A stretch of DNA of 64,000 bases from Simmondsia chinensis (taxonomy: Eukaryota; Streptophyta; Magnoliopsida; Caryophyllales; Simmondsiaceae), in contig JAGTTD010000001.1 of NCBI GenBank assembly GCA_018398585.1, positions 870,501 to 934,500 on the forward strand, written 5' to 3'. A program made the translations under genes and the position numbers. The notes under the pieces are model-generated. The model was not told the DNA's origin. It did not search any database and saw nothing but the letters and a program-made list of their open reading frames with translations. Positions 22,200 to 33,474 of the stretch are shown here, piece after piece (the first letter of the stretch is position 1; every line of letters begins with the position of its first letter).

Positions 22200-23505
22200 A
22201 TAATAATTAATCTAAAAATAATCTTATATAAAAAAATAATCCAATTATACGTCAATATATCACAAAAAAAAAACCTTAGTTCTATTTTTTAACCAGAAAA
22301 AACCCAACTCTAATTTTTCTACCAAAAAATAACTCAAATTTAACTTTTCTATAAAAAAATAACCCAACTTTATTTTCTAACCAAATTTTAACTTTTCTAC
22401 CAAAAAAAAAAAATTAAACTCTAATTTTTCTACAAAATAATAACCAAAATTTAAAATTGATTTAAAAAATATTGAATTAGTGGCTAAGCATGGCGTGCGG
22501 TATGACATTCTGATAATATATTTCTCTTCTATATATTTTTGGTTTGACTTGATTTTTTTTTGCCAACCTAACCAAACTAAAAATGTTTTTTTTTTTTTTA
22601 ATAATTGAGTACAATTCCACAAAAAAAAGTATCCCAGGGAACAGAATAAGCAAAACAACAGAGGAAAATAACAAGAGTACTAAGGCTGCAAATGACCCGA
22701 GCCAACCACAGTTTGCTCGGCTCAACTCGTTAACTAAATGTGACTGGCTCAGTATCGATATAATTTATCTAACCGAGCCGCATATCTGTGGTTAGCTTAA
22801 CTCTTTAACTAAATGAGATCGGCTCAGTACTGGTATCATTTAGGCTTGATTATTTGGCTAGTTCGATCGTCGAGTTTTACTGACTGGTTGCGCTCATTTA
22901 TCAAGTTTGTTAAGCTCATTTATTAGGCTTGTTATACTCATTTATGATTATTGTTACTTAAATTTTTTAAAAAATGTGATAAAATAAATTATGTATGGAA
23001 GTTGGAAATAAAAAATACATACATGTAACTCAATTCTGCAATATAGACATGCGAGCCAATAATCGAGCTGGCTCATGAGCCTTACGAGCTGTCGTGTGAG
23101 CCTTTCAAGCCAGTCGGCCTCGATTTGATTTGGCTCGTTTATTTAAACGAGCCGCCCTTAAACGAGTCGAGCAAACTCTTGAGTCAGCTTAGACGAACCC
23201 AAGCTGAGTCCTTAATAAGCTGAGTCAAACCGGTTCGCGAGCCAGCTTGGCTCATTTGCAGTCCTACAGAGAACAAGCTAAAATAATAATACATAGAAGA
23301 AACAAATATAGTTGGAGCATCATACAACGTACCATAATTCAGTATTTTATGAATCAAATTTTTAGAGTTAGGTTATTTTTATATTAATTTTAAAGTTTGG
23401 TTATTTTTGAGTAGAAAAGTTGAGAGTTGTATTATTTTTGATAGAAAATGTAGAGTTGTGTTATTTTTTTTTAGAAATAGAGTTGGGTTTGTTCTAGATT
23501 AATTT
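22200..23505 (-). mobile_element. Composite nested element, copy 2
   Basis: Outer arms of imperfect ~30-base repeats ('aacccaactctaatttttct' type) lie at 22210-22500 and, inverted, at 23330-23490. Inside are a reverse LINE 3' end (22590-22680) and a hAT-like MITE (22681-23266). The same order of parts, opposite orientation, is found at 9340-9880. The compound structure therefore predates the duplication or spread of the two copies. Confidence 0.55.
22681..23266. mobile_element. hAT-type MITE, 586 bp
   Basis: Terminal inverted repeats: left 'taaggctgcaaatgacccga', right (complemented) 'taggactgcaaatgagccaa'. The flanks 'aagagtac' and 'cagagaac' could be a decayed 8-bp TSD. The interior is rich in 'gagcc/ggctc' words. 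No ORF. It is inserted in a LINE 3' end. Confidence 0.6.
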
Positions 23506-24950
23506 TTGTTTTTTTTTTCGATAGATAGTAATAAAATGTCATGCAGAACCCGACATTCAGCAAGAGCAGAACTTGACCCACAAAAGTGGCTGCAGACAAG
23601 CAAACAAGCCAGGACAAAAAGCAAAAGACAAAAAAGAAAACACGCCCCTAAGACACGAGCACTAGGGCGAAGATCAGCCAAAATCACGGAAACCGAAATA
23701 AAATGTAGCCAAACTGATAACCTCAACGCCATATCCTGTAGAAACTCTTAATTTTGCTGCAGTTTCTAGGTTTAGATTAATAACCTCCATACCTTTGCCA
23801 ATCCTACAGACTAACCTCCAAACAGTAGAAAACTCTTTATACCACGCCTCTATCCAAGAGCCAATCCTCGTCTTCACCCGCCATAACCATTACTTCAACG
23901 CACCAACTTAAAGGTTCAAACACCAGTTGTTACTACCATGGACCCTAGAACACCCAACGAATACAGTCGACTTTAATGACCCCCACGGACCAAGGAAGAT
24001 GGAACCCATGCTAGCAAAAGGGGAACTCTTGACCCCGAAATGGGTACGAGACAGTTGAAGAGATCCCGCATTCTTCTTCTTCTTCTTCTTCTTCTTGACG
24101 TGAGAGTATGCGGTTCCATCGGCAATGCAGCGAAAGGTGTGAAGGATCTCCTGCACTGGACAGTGGTAGGCTAAGCCCAAGCTTTTCCTAATTTTCCAAG
24201 TCTAGGCAGCACATTGTATTTTTTCACGATCCCGATCTTGCACACTCGGTTGAGGCGAGGTGTCGACCGGGGGTATGAGTTGTAAGGGGTCAGGATCGGT
24301 TGAGCCAGGAGCAACAGGAGAAGAGGCAGAAGGCTCAACCAAAAATTCAGAGTCTTGATCGTGAAGGATAACAGCCAGATTGATATTAGGTACTTGGGCA
24401 AGAGCTAGCAGATCTTCCTTAATTCCCTCACTATGTTCAATGGAGAGACACATACCTTCCTCAGATGCAGAGGGTATGGGGTGCGAGCTGGAGTAACCTA
24501 TCAGGATCATCGCTCTCAGTATGATCCTCCTGTATTCCGTTGTGATTAACTGGCTCATCAAACTCATCGATTGGATCGTTGTTGTCGGTTGCAATCTCGT
24601 TCTCCACTGCCCTGTCTTCTTGTTCAACCTCTGGTTTTCCACCATACCCACCTCAATCTGATCCTCTGGATTAAGTGAGCCCATATTACTCAGAGAAGCA
24701 TCAACCCCATTGTGATTATCTGACTCATATTGTTCCTGCGGCATCTCCAAGACCTTGCTATTAATATCCACTTCATTCTCTGTACCCACTGAGTCATCTA
24801 CTGCTGTACTTGCGTGCTTGTTAAGGGATTCATCGAACCTACCTTCACATACATGAATATCTACTCCATAGCTGCCAATATGGAATTGGACAACATCTTC
24901 AATGGTCTTGAACTGAGTGTTGTTAATATGAAAAAAAGAACTTTCTTGGA
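23506..24950 (-). pseudogene. Degenerate LINE-like sequence with ORF1-like fragment
   Basis: The right-hand part on the minus strand has an open frame at 24789-24202 (195 residues, acidic then Pro/Ser-rich, no recognised domain). Further short frames to about 23674 contain the phrase G-C-S-R-V-H-G. The end near 23506 is an A run (on the minus strand) preceded by GT-rich sequence, like other LINE 3' ends here. A (TTC)n microsatellite at 24071-24096 interrupts it. A LINE ORF1 region is the best guess. No reverse transcriptase is left. Confidence 0.35.
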
Positions 24951-25087
24951 GGCTAGGTAAAAGAAAAGGATTTAGAACTTATTTAGGAGTTGGGTAAGTT
25001 ACTTCCTGCATTTTTATACAATTTAAAATTGTTTAGAAATTTACAGTTCTCATATTCTATCAATTTCATGATAACCAAATAAGAGGA
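24931..25087. mobile_element. Fragment of the 21.7-kb MITE-like repeat
   Basis: Shares 'gaactttctt', 'gatttagaacttatttagga' and 'aagttacttcctgc' with 21820-21900. Partial copy. Confidence 0.35.
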
Positions 25088-25539
25088 CAAATATCAACTT
25101 TATATGAACTTCAATATATACAATGAGGAAAATTATTATTTAAGTACCGTAAAGTTTGAGGATTTATCACTTAGTTATCCTAATATTTCAATATATACAG
25201 TGAGGTACCCTGAGTTTTAGACATTTTATCACTTAGGTACCCTAAAGTTTTAAAATTTTATCAATTAAGTATCCTTTTTTTCAAAAATTTAATAGATTTT
25301 TATTAGAAAATATTCAAATTGAATATGATTTCCCCAATACATGAACATTTTTATTACAATTTGATGATTTTTGCCAAAAAATGCTAAAACGACACATAAT
25401 TACGGTAACTTTAGGTGACCTACATCAATATTCCATGAACTTTTTATCACAATTCGTTAAATTTTTGATAAAAATATTGGCACTAGTTTATATATATTAT
25501 CGTATCCATGTGAAATGCATAAAAGGCGAAGATGGATAG

Positions 25540-27153
25540 GTGCTAGTGGAAGGGCATCTAATTAGAGCTAGGTGGAAAGCTTACTTCCACGATCTGTTCA
25601 ACAACCCGGGAAACACAGAGATAGTTCTAGGTGACCTCCAGACACCGGAGGAGGATCAGAACGACTACTACTGTGAGAGAATTACTCCTGAGGAGATCAA
25701 GGAAGACCTAAAACATATGGGCAAGGGAAGAGCAGTTGATCCAGATGGAATACCCACTAAGGCATGGAAATGCCTTGGGCAAAGGGACATTAGCTGGCTG
25801 ACAAAATTCTTTAACCAAATCCTTGTGGGGCAGAAAATGCCGGATGAATGGCGGAGGAGCACACTGGTCCCAATCTACAAGAACAAGGGCGACATCCAAA
25901 GCTACTCCAATTAGCGGGGGATCAAACTAATGTGTCACACTCTCAAGCTATGGGAGCGAGTCATAGAAAGGATGCTACGGCAACAGACAGAAGTGACCGA
26001 AAACCGGTTTGGGTTCATACCTGGGAGATCAACAATGGAAGCCATCCACCTGTTAAGGCGAATAATAGAACAGTATATGGAGAGACAAAAAGATCTCCAC
26101 ATTGTCTTCATTGATTTGGAGAAGGCATATGATAGAGTGCTAAGAGAGGTACTGTGGAGGGTGTTGGGAGAGGCATCCCAATGCCTTATAGTCGGGCCAT
26201 TAAGGACATGTATGATGAGGCACATACTAATGTGCACACAGGGGAAGGGGAGACAGACACTTTTTCTATTATAGTTGGGGTGCACCAGAATTCTGCCTTG
26301 AGTCCCTTTCTGTTCATTCTAGTGATGGATGAGCTCACAAGACACATCCAAAGAGAGGCACCTTGGTGTATGCTTTTTACAGATAACATAGTTTTGGTAG
26401 GGGATTCCCGAGCGGACATAAACAAGAAGTTGGAATTGTAGAGAGGTGCTTTAGAATCGAAGAGTTTAAGGATTAGTAGATCTAAGACTGAGTACTTGGA
26501 ATTCAAATTCGATCATTCCACCACGATTAGCACAGAGGAGGTCAAAGATCGAATCGGGGACCTTACCGAGTAAGGAAAGTTTCAAATACCTGGGATCCAT
26601 GATACACCAGAACGGCGAGGTGGATGAGGATGTCAACAACAGGATTAAAGTATGCTGACAGAAGTGGAGGATGGCATCCGGGGTGCTGTGTGATAGAAAG
26701 TTCCCGTTAAAGCTAAAGGGAAAATACTATAGGACGGTAGTAAGACTGGCTATGTTATATGGGGCAGAGTGTCGACCAATGAAACAGAATCAGACACAGA
26801 GGATGAAGGTAGCAGAGATGAGGATGCTACGCTGGATGTGTGGCCACACAAGGAAGGATAGGATTAGGAACGATGTAATAAGAGGTAAACTGGGTGTAGC
26901 CTCGATCGATGATAAATTGCGGGAGCACCTCTTAAGATGGTTTGGACATGTTAGCAGGAGACCGACTACAGCACTAGTCAGGAGGTGTGAACAGCTTCAG
27001 ACTATGCTAGGTAGAAGAGGGAGGGGAAGGCCAAAGAGGAGTTGGCTGGAGACGATCCGTCACGACTTAACCTACTTAAATCTGAGAGAAGAGATGGCCT
27101 CAGATAGGGCACGATGGAGGGCTAGCATAAGGGTAGTGGATGTGGCAGCGTAG
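25540..27153 (+). pseudogene. RTE-type reverse transcriptase, broken
   Basis: Conserved RT blocks can be followed in order: R-W-x-x-Y-F-x-x-L-F-N, then G-K-G-R-A-V-D-P-D-G-I-P (fingers), [34 protein letters not shown], and the C-terminal G-R-R-G-R-G-R-P-K plus L-N-L-R-E-E-M-A-S-D-R-A. Damage: an in-frame TAG at 25912-25914, a frameshift near 26150, and stops around 26439 and 26570. The catalytic F-A-D-D box is changed to F-T-D-N (about 26378), losing an essential Asp. The endonuclease domain is absent through 5' truncation. RTE proteins nick the target and reverse-transcribe from it. This copy cannot. Confidence 0.88.
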
Positions 27154-27344
27154 AATAGGGCGACGAGCGACTTGTAGTTTAAGATTCCTAGGCAGTCATA
27201 GCCGCATGTAGTGCACTTATATGCTGATTAGTTTATTCTCTGATGACTCGGCAGTTTTCTTGGCTTACATACATACTTAAATGCTTGCATGTCTATTTTC
27301 TTCATTCATTTGACGATAAATTGATGGTTTTATTTACAGACGCT

Positions 27345-27483
27345 CCTGTACTTCAGGTTGGGGGTCCTCCGAAATAGTCTCCATTCCACTCGGAAGGGGT
27401 ATGGCTGCGTACATATACCCCTCCTAGACCCTGCTTTTGGGGGAAGCCGCGAGGCACTGGGATTGTTGTTGTTGTTGTTGTTG
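27345..27483 (+). other. LINE 3' tail shared with the SINE family
   Basis: The last ~140 bases of the LINE ('caggttgggggtcctccgaa', 'gtatggctgcgtacatatac', 'agaccctgctttt', 'gaggcactggga', TTG repeats) are colinear with the 3' part of all the SINEs listed here. This region is presumably what the LINE reverse transcriptase recognises. It is the in-window evidence for SINE/LINE partnership. Confidence 0.85.
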
Positions 27484-27627
27484 ATCGTATCCATGTATTA
27501 TATAAAAATTTTTTGTATAAAATTAATCAAATTGCATCACGAAATATCTAAGTCATAAAACATTTAAATCTCATGGTACCTTATTAGATATATTAAAATA
27601 TTAGGGTAACAAGTGATAATTTTTCTT

Positions 27628-28042
27628 TAAATAATTGTCTAAATTGTAATTTATTTTCTTAATTTCATAAAAATACTTTAGGACATAGATTATATAAAAT
27701 AATTTTAAAGAGTTTCATTTAATTTTGTGAAAGAAAAGAAATTGAGCAGGCATGGTGCTGCTAGGGTTTTACAGGATATTATTTGGGATCCCACCAAAAT
27801 TAATAATAATAATAATAATATTAAAAAAAAAAAAAAAAAAGAAAGAGAGAAAAAAGGGGTCTGAAGAGCATGTGATCCTGCTGTCTCCTTAGTACTCCCC
27901 CTGTCAGCTGCCAGGAAACCATTTTCAAAAATTAATATTTATTTTAATTCTCATTATTCAAAATATTTTTTTTAAAAAAGAATTGAAGTATTAGATTCTT
28001 CGATCATTAAAATGGATCATGAATTGAATGTAGAGAACTAAT
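27628..28042. other. Spacer, no gene seen
   Basis: AT-rich. A (TAA)n run and poly-A near 27800-27840. No gene. Confidence 0.5.
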
Positions 28043-28482
28043 ATTTTGATATGTATATACAGCAACAGATCTAAGAGGGCACCAACAATCAAATATCGAA
28101 TTCTATTAGAACTTCGAAGTTAAGCGTGCTTGGATGAGAGTAGTACTAAGATGGGTGACCCTCTGAGAAGTTCCCATGTTGCACCACACAGGTTGGAGGT
28201 TCTCGGAAACAGCCTCTCTTCAAGGTACCCTAAAGGGGGAATGCAGCATAGATTCACCCCCAGACCCTCCTTAGGTAGGGGTCCTTGACGCATTAGGAAT
28301 GTTGTTTTTTTTTTTTTATATATATATACAACAACAATAATAGTCTCATTGTTACACGCACTCTCGCTGAAGTAGGGTCTAGAGGGTGACATGTACGCAG
28401 CCATACTCTTACAGGGTGTAATCTTAAAAAAAGATTGTGTCCGAAAGGTCCCCACCCCTAGAAAACATTTTGATATGTATAT
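28043..28482. mobile_element. Tail-to-tail pair of SINEs inside one TSD
   Basis: 'attttgatatgtatat' occurs exactly at 28043-28058 and 28467-28482. Between them are a plus-strand 5S-headed SINE (28075-28307; head from 'agggcaccaacaatc', tail to 'ttgacgcattaggaatgttg') and then, after a T/TA-rich joint, a minus-strand 5'-truncated SINE (28326-28462). Neither has its own TSD. Either the second inserted into the tail of the first, or the pair arose in one inverted insertion. Confidence 0.8.
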
Positions 28483-28589
28483 CTCTTTTAATTATTTACC
28501 TTGAAATAAAAATGTAGAAGACATTGTTAAAATTAACTTAAAAAACTTAAACTAAGTTGGGATTATAAAGGAGTTAGATTTAAAGGCAG

Positions 28590-28643
28590 TGCTTATGCAG
28601 GAGCTCTTGTGGCACTGAGACTGTTGTTATTGTTGTTGTTGTA
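28590..28643 (+). mobile_element. SINE/RTE tail fragment
   Basis: Only the last ~55 bases ('cttatgcaggagctcttgtg', 'gcactgaga', TTG repeats). No clear TSD. Confidence 0.6.
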
Positions 28644-28804
28644 GTTTAAAAATGTTTCAGATAGTCCATCTTATGCCATACAAGTAGCACCAACTTTCTT
28701 CGAGTTCCACTTTTGTCGAATGTCAGCTTCATATAGCGACTTTCTCACTGATTAACAAAAAAAAAACAAAAAAACTAACTAATATAAGAGTCTTTTATAT
28801 ATTT

Positions 28805-29075
28805 GCTTACAATATATCATACTTTCCTTTTCTCTTTTCTCCTTTTCTGTTTCATTAGAGATGTGTGATTATACACCTGTGGGAATACTGCGTATTCACT
28901 CAAATTGGGTCAGATTTTCAGGTTGGGGGTCCTTGAAAACAGTCTCTCATCAGGGTCTCACCCTGATGGGGTAAGACTGCGTACATCCTACCCCTCCCAG
29001 ACCCTGCGCGAGCAGGAACCCTTGGGGCACTGGGTATATTGTTGTTGCTGCTGCTGCTTACAATATATCATACTT
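28805..29075 (+). mobile_element. TTG-tailed element with a non-5S 5' part, 20-base TSD
   Basis: Exact duplication 'gcttacaatatatcatactt' at 28805-28824 and 29056-29075. The insert's 3' 140 bases are the shared tail. The first ~90 bases ('ttctcttttctccttttctg' and onward) resemble neither 5S rRNA nor the 3' UTR of the LINE at 27 kb. It is either a 5'-truncated different RTE LINE or a SINE with another head. Confidence 0.8.
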
Positions 29076-29135
29076 GTTATTAAAAATATTAATAGGTCAA
29101 TTTTTGGGTTAGTATAAGCTGGCTGAGTAGGATTA

Positions 29136-29363
29136 GGCAAGAAGATAACAACAATAACAACAGAACCAATGCTTCAAGAACTCCAACATAATCAGGGCGT
29201 GAGAGGGGTGAGATGTACGCAGCCTTAACCCTTCAGGTTGTTACCCTAACGAGAGGCTATTACTGAGGACCCCCAACCTAAAAAATATGAAAGCATAAAA
29301 CATACAAGCATCTAAATATAAGAGCATACACAATGACACATAACAAGCATATGGGCAAGAAGA
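29136..29363 (-). mobile_element. RTE LINE 3' end, short, 10-base TSD
   Basis: Flanked by 'ggcaagaaga' (29136-29145 and 29354-29363). The minus strand has the TTG tail preceded by about 70 bases resembling the 3' UTR of the LINE at 27.2 kb ('atgcttgtatgttttatgc' versus 'atgcttgcatgtct'). So this is a truncated LINE, not a SINE. Confidence 0.6.
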
Positions 29364-29571
29364 AGCGGGTAAATAAGCCATAACAATGTTGTTATTCGCC
29401 CTAACCATGATTAGCAAGTTACTCGTTTACCTGCATTCATACAAGTTATTCGCCAACTTTCTTTCATATGGTAAATTCCCCACTACCCTTAATTTTGGAC
29501 AGCAAACAATGATGCTCACTCCCACTTGTCCTAAAACCTCCAACCTTACTCACTCAACCGGGACCAGGTGT

Positions 29572-30011
29572 CACTCACCTAGGGGTGTAAATGAGCCGAG
29601 CCGGCTCGTCAAAATGCTTAAAAAGCTTGGCTCGCTTCGAGCTCGAGCCGAGCCGAGCCGGCTCGTTTAGCTTATTGAGCCGAGCCCGAGCCTATTGAAG
29701 CTCAAGCTCGTAAGCTCGCGAGCCTAAACGAGCCCAAACGAGCTTTTTTTAATATAATATTTTTGATTAAATATGACCCATGAAGCAAAATAATGAGCCG
29801 AGCCCAAACGAGCCTAGGTTGAGCTTAAATGAGCTGAAATATTGTAAGCTTAATTCAAGCTTGCGAGCTTACATCGAGCTGAGCTGAGCCAAGCCGAGCC
29901 CGAGCCTTTGACGAGCCGAGCTCGAGCTTGAACTTTCCAAGCTCGGTAAGCTTCGAGCCTGGCAGGCTCGGGCTCGGCTCGGCTCGGCTCAAATACACCC
30001 CTACACTCACC
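29572..30011. mobile_element. hAT-type MITE with perfect 8-bp TSD
   Basis: The 424-bp element (29580-30003) begins 'taggggtgtaaatgagccga' and, complemented, ends 'taggggtgtatttgagccga'. It is flanked by 'cactcacc' on both sides (29572-29579, 30004-30011). TIR sequence and 8-bp TSD are diagnostic of hAT. The interior is GC-rich palindromic 'gagccgagc' sequence. Open frames in it are not genes. Confidence 0.9.
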
Positions 30012-31077
30012 CATCAAGGCCCGACTACCGAACTTGTCGAGAAAGACCCTAGTGTTATCCACCCATTATTCATGTTAAACACACGAGTCAATTAAATTCA
30101 AATGTTCCCCGACTCAGCTCTCCTTAACAAACAACTCTGCACGAAAACAACTCATATAATGTCTACAACTGTAAATGATGATATACAGTATAACTGATAA
30201 TATAACCAATTTTCAAATAGCGTGCTTGAAGAGAGAGAGAGAGAGTTTGTCGTGGAGTGAGGAGGGACATGGAAAGTGACAAGACTAGGGAAAAAGAAAG
30301 GGGAGGGGGGGGGGGGTTGCCCCATTTTGATTATCAATTGTGTTTTTTGGCAGCTTTTTTTCTTTTTCTTTTTCTTTTTCTTTTTTTGTTTTGTTTTTTG
30401 GGTTCTCAATTATATGTTTGAATTTTATTTGTTGGAGCATTTGTTGGATCTTCTGTTGCTCCACAAATCCCATTCCATTTACTCTTTTCTCTGCTTTTCT
30501 TATATTTGATATTGTACCTTCGGTGCTGGTGTAGGTGTAGACCTTACAAAATTTGATACAACACAATAACACGATACAAATATGATGCGAAAATAGCAAG
30601 TTTTGGGTTGGGGTTTTTGAAGTTGAGTCGACCCTTTTGACCCGTTTAGGTTTTTGGGTTGAATTTAGATTTGACCCATTTAACCTATTTTCAACCTGCT
30701 TGACCTGTTTATATAATTATGTTAGGTATTTGAATTGTCCATTATTGTTATTATATATAAATTTTGAATTTAGCATATTATCACAATTTAAAATTTTTTT
30801 TTAGCAAAATATCATATCTTTGAAAATATTTAACGAACTATCACATTTTACTGTAGCACACTGGGTGCACGACGTCCTGTGGGTTGTGCAACATCGGCAC
30901 TGTTGCACGCCGTCCCGTACAGCGTGCAACAGTGAACATGTTTTTTTTTAGTTTTACATCTTTAAAATTTTAAAAAAACATTAATAAAATTTTTTTTTTT
31001 CATTTAAATTATTTTTATTTTTAATTATATAATTTGAATCACTAAATACATATATTTTTATTTTTAAATTACGGGTC
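30012..31077. other. Spacer with simple repeats
   Basis: Holds a GA run near 30231-30245, a G run at 30307-30316, a T-rich run at 30354-30400, and a 'tgacccgttt..ttgggttg' repeat fragment at 30625-30710. A short inverted motif around 'gttgcacgccgtcccgta' lies at about 30875-30930. No supported gene. Confidence 0.45.
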
Positions 31078-31183
31078 TGGAAAGTCCTCACCCTCAGGTT
31101 GGGGGCACTAGGAGACAGCCTTTCTTCAGGTTAACACCCTGAAGGGGGAGGCTGCGTACATCTGTCCCCCCCAGACCCTGCGT
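31078..31183 (+). mobile_element. SINE fragment (5S 3' end plus tail, no TTG)
   Basis: Starts with the last bases of the 5S head ('ggaaagtcctcaccctcagg') and runs through 'gaggctgcgtacatctgtcc' to 'agaccctgcgtaaa', where it stops. Truncated at both ends. Confidence 0.75.
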
Positions 31184-32326
31184 AAACAATTATTTCATAT
31201 AGTTCAAATTATATATGAAGTTTTAAAATATATTTTATAAACTATATGAAATAATTTTTTAGTTTTTGAGTTACATATATCTAATAAAATAGTTTAAATA
31301 ATAATGTATAAATACGTAAACTCGTAATTTTTTATTAAAAATATCAACATCTCTTCATTTAAATGTGTCCCTTATATAGTTTAATTGGAAAGCTTAGCTC
31401 AATTTTGCCCCATCTGGATCCCTTGTCAAATTTTTTCTCGTAATAATGAGCAACAACATCAGCTATAAATATTAGACCATCGCAATAAATAACCTAACCG
31501 TATAAACCATGTATGATTATTTATCATCTAAAAGATAACAAAATATGTCAACCATATTAATCAACAAAGCTATATCCGATCTATATTTATTTGAGTTAAT
31601 TCCTAATTTACATCACTATGTAAATCGAGTCTTGTTTTAATTGTTATTTTTCCAGCTCGGTAGATTTGAGTAATATTGTGGTTTTTTCTTTACTAAATGT
31701 AGGGTAAAGTTACTTTCAAAGCAATTCAAGATTATAGTTTTCAAAGCAATTTTGTGACTCGATGCTTAAAAGTCACATTATTACTTTGAAAATAATAAAA
31801 TTTATCCCAGTATCATAATAAATTATAAATTACTGAAGTTATCCAACTTAATAGTCACTAAAGAATCCATCAATACCACAACATTTTTTGCGGTCAACCA
31901 CTACTACCATATTTGATAGACACAATTTAAGTATTTAAGTCTCATAACAAGTTTTATATTAAAAGTTCTGTTCGTTTTCACGAAAAAACTTTCTAATTGC
32001 ATTTTAATAGTTTTGTTATACACATAAATAGTAATCTTTACTTTAATAAAAAAAAATATATTTTAATTGTAGAGAGGAAGTTGACCTTCCCAAAAGAAAA
32101 TGTCTGGCATTTTTCTTTACGAAATGGAAAACATTTTCCGTTGCAATGTTGAAATCCTTGACTTAATTAAATATGAATATCATATAAACATGGTTAACCA
32201 AATTATTTTGATGTTTAAACAAATTAAAAATTTTAGCAAAAGCATATTTCCCAATGAAAATATTCTGCCGGAGTTATTTGTTATCCTTAAAATAAAGCTG
32301 AAAAATAATGTTTTTCTATTAAGATA
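31184..32326. other. AT-rich spacer
   Basis: No supported gene. The open frame at 32100-32327 is AT-rich and unrecognised. Confidence 0.5.
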
Positions 32327-32536
32327 GACATATTAGAACAACGAAGTTAAACATGCTTGAACGAGAGTAGTACCAGAATGGATGACCTTATGGCAGGTCC
32401 TCGTGTTGCCAAACCTATAAGATTGGGGGCTCTCGAAAAAAGCCTCTAAAGGGGTGAGGCTGCGTACATCTACCCTCTCCAGACCCCGCTTAAGCGGGAG
32501 CCCTTGAGACATTAGGTCCGTAGTTATTGTTGTTGT
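32327..32536 (+). mobile_element. 5S-headed SINE, slightly 5'-truncated
   Basis: The head starts inside 5S rRNA ('attagaacaacgaagttaaa', 'gagagtagtacca', 'cctcgtgttgcca') and continues through 'gtgaggctgcgtacatctac' and 'agaccccgcttaagcgggag' to GTT repeats. No clear TSD. Confidence 0.85.
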
Positions 32537-33474
32537 ACAGACACATAATAAAGACTAAAAAATTTTCACACAAAAATATTATATTAAAGATAATTTTTAG
32601 AAAAAAGTATTTTTACAGGTAAATCAAATAGACGCTAAACCTTACTTAAATTTATACATAGTTCGGTGCGACTAAGTGTTGAGCCAGCCGACCTCTCAAA
32701 ACCAACTTAAAAGTCGGCAGCCGAAATTGACACCCACGAATAGCCAGCAAGCCGCAAAGACATTAGGCAATTATTTCAATGTGGGTCTTAATAGTCCGTA
32801 TCCAATTATCTTTTGTTTTCAACTTGATTCGACTCATATCCAACCGGGCTTGTGTAGGTTTCTTAGATGTACTAGAGTTCATACACTATTTTTGAAGTCC
32901 TATTTTTTAAAAATGAAGCTTTTCCTCTTTACTCGTGTTCCATTTTTTTACACCATTTTTAAAATTTTTTGATTATTTTAATAGTTAATATCGTATATAA
33001 TATTTTAATTATTTCAAAATAAAATATAAAAATACACTAGAAACAAATATAATATAAAAAATAATTAACTACATTGAAAGAAAAAATTTAAATTACAAAA
33101 CTTAAGATTTATATAGATAAAAAATAAAGTAATATGAATAAGTAAATTAAAAAAAATACAAAAATTCAATATATAAAAATTTATTAATATTTAAAATATA
33201 TATTTAAATAAAATTAAATATATTTTATTAATTAAAAATAATTTAAAAAATATAAATTTAATTAAAAAATTATAAAAAAATATAAATGGGGCTCCAATTT
33301 TTTAAATATTTTGGGGCACCGTTGAGAAGAGCCTAAACACTCATTTTGGTTTTCAGCCTTTTTTCTTAACATAAGTGAAAATTTAAAATAAACTAAAGGA
33401 CGAAAAAAAAAAAGGTTTCCAAAGTTAAAGTTTTCAGTTTTTCTAATTATTAAAAAAAAAATGTAAATACACTT
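32537..33474. other. AT-rich spacer
   Basis: Very AT-rich from 32940 to 33300. No gene or clear element. Confidence 0.5.

Larger units (their letters stand above)
25499..27496 (+). mobile_element. RTE-type LINE, 5'-truncated, with 13-base TSD
   Basis: The insertion (25512-27483) is bracketed by 'atcgtatccatgt' at 25499-25511 and 27484-27496, an exact match. It begins inside the reverse-transcriptase ORF and ends in TTG repeats instead of poly-A, as RTE-clade LINEs end in short tandem repeats. It sits inside inverted-repeat element copy B. Confidence 0.88.
25125..27627. mobile_element. Inverted-repeat DNA element, copy B, split by a LINE
   Basis: Left arm ('tttatcacttagttatccta', 'tatttcaatatat') and right arm (complement 'ttatcacttgttaccctaat', 'attttaatatat') are inverted repeats. 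The interior matches copy A at 18300-18847. Removing the LINE (25512-27483) and one TSD copy gives an element of about 520 bp. Confidence 0.65.

Noticed and set aside
24202..24789. 195-residue host protein gene
   Set aside because: No recognised domain, no clear start context, and it lies in LINE-like debris next to a LINE 3' end. Kept only as part of a pseudogene call.
30307..30316. G run as a G-quadruplex or telomere-like signal
   Set aside because: A single G run without repeated G tracts. No TTTAGGG telomere repeats in the window.
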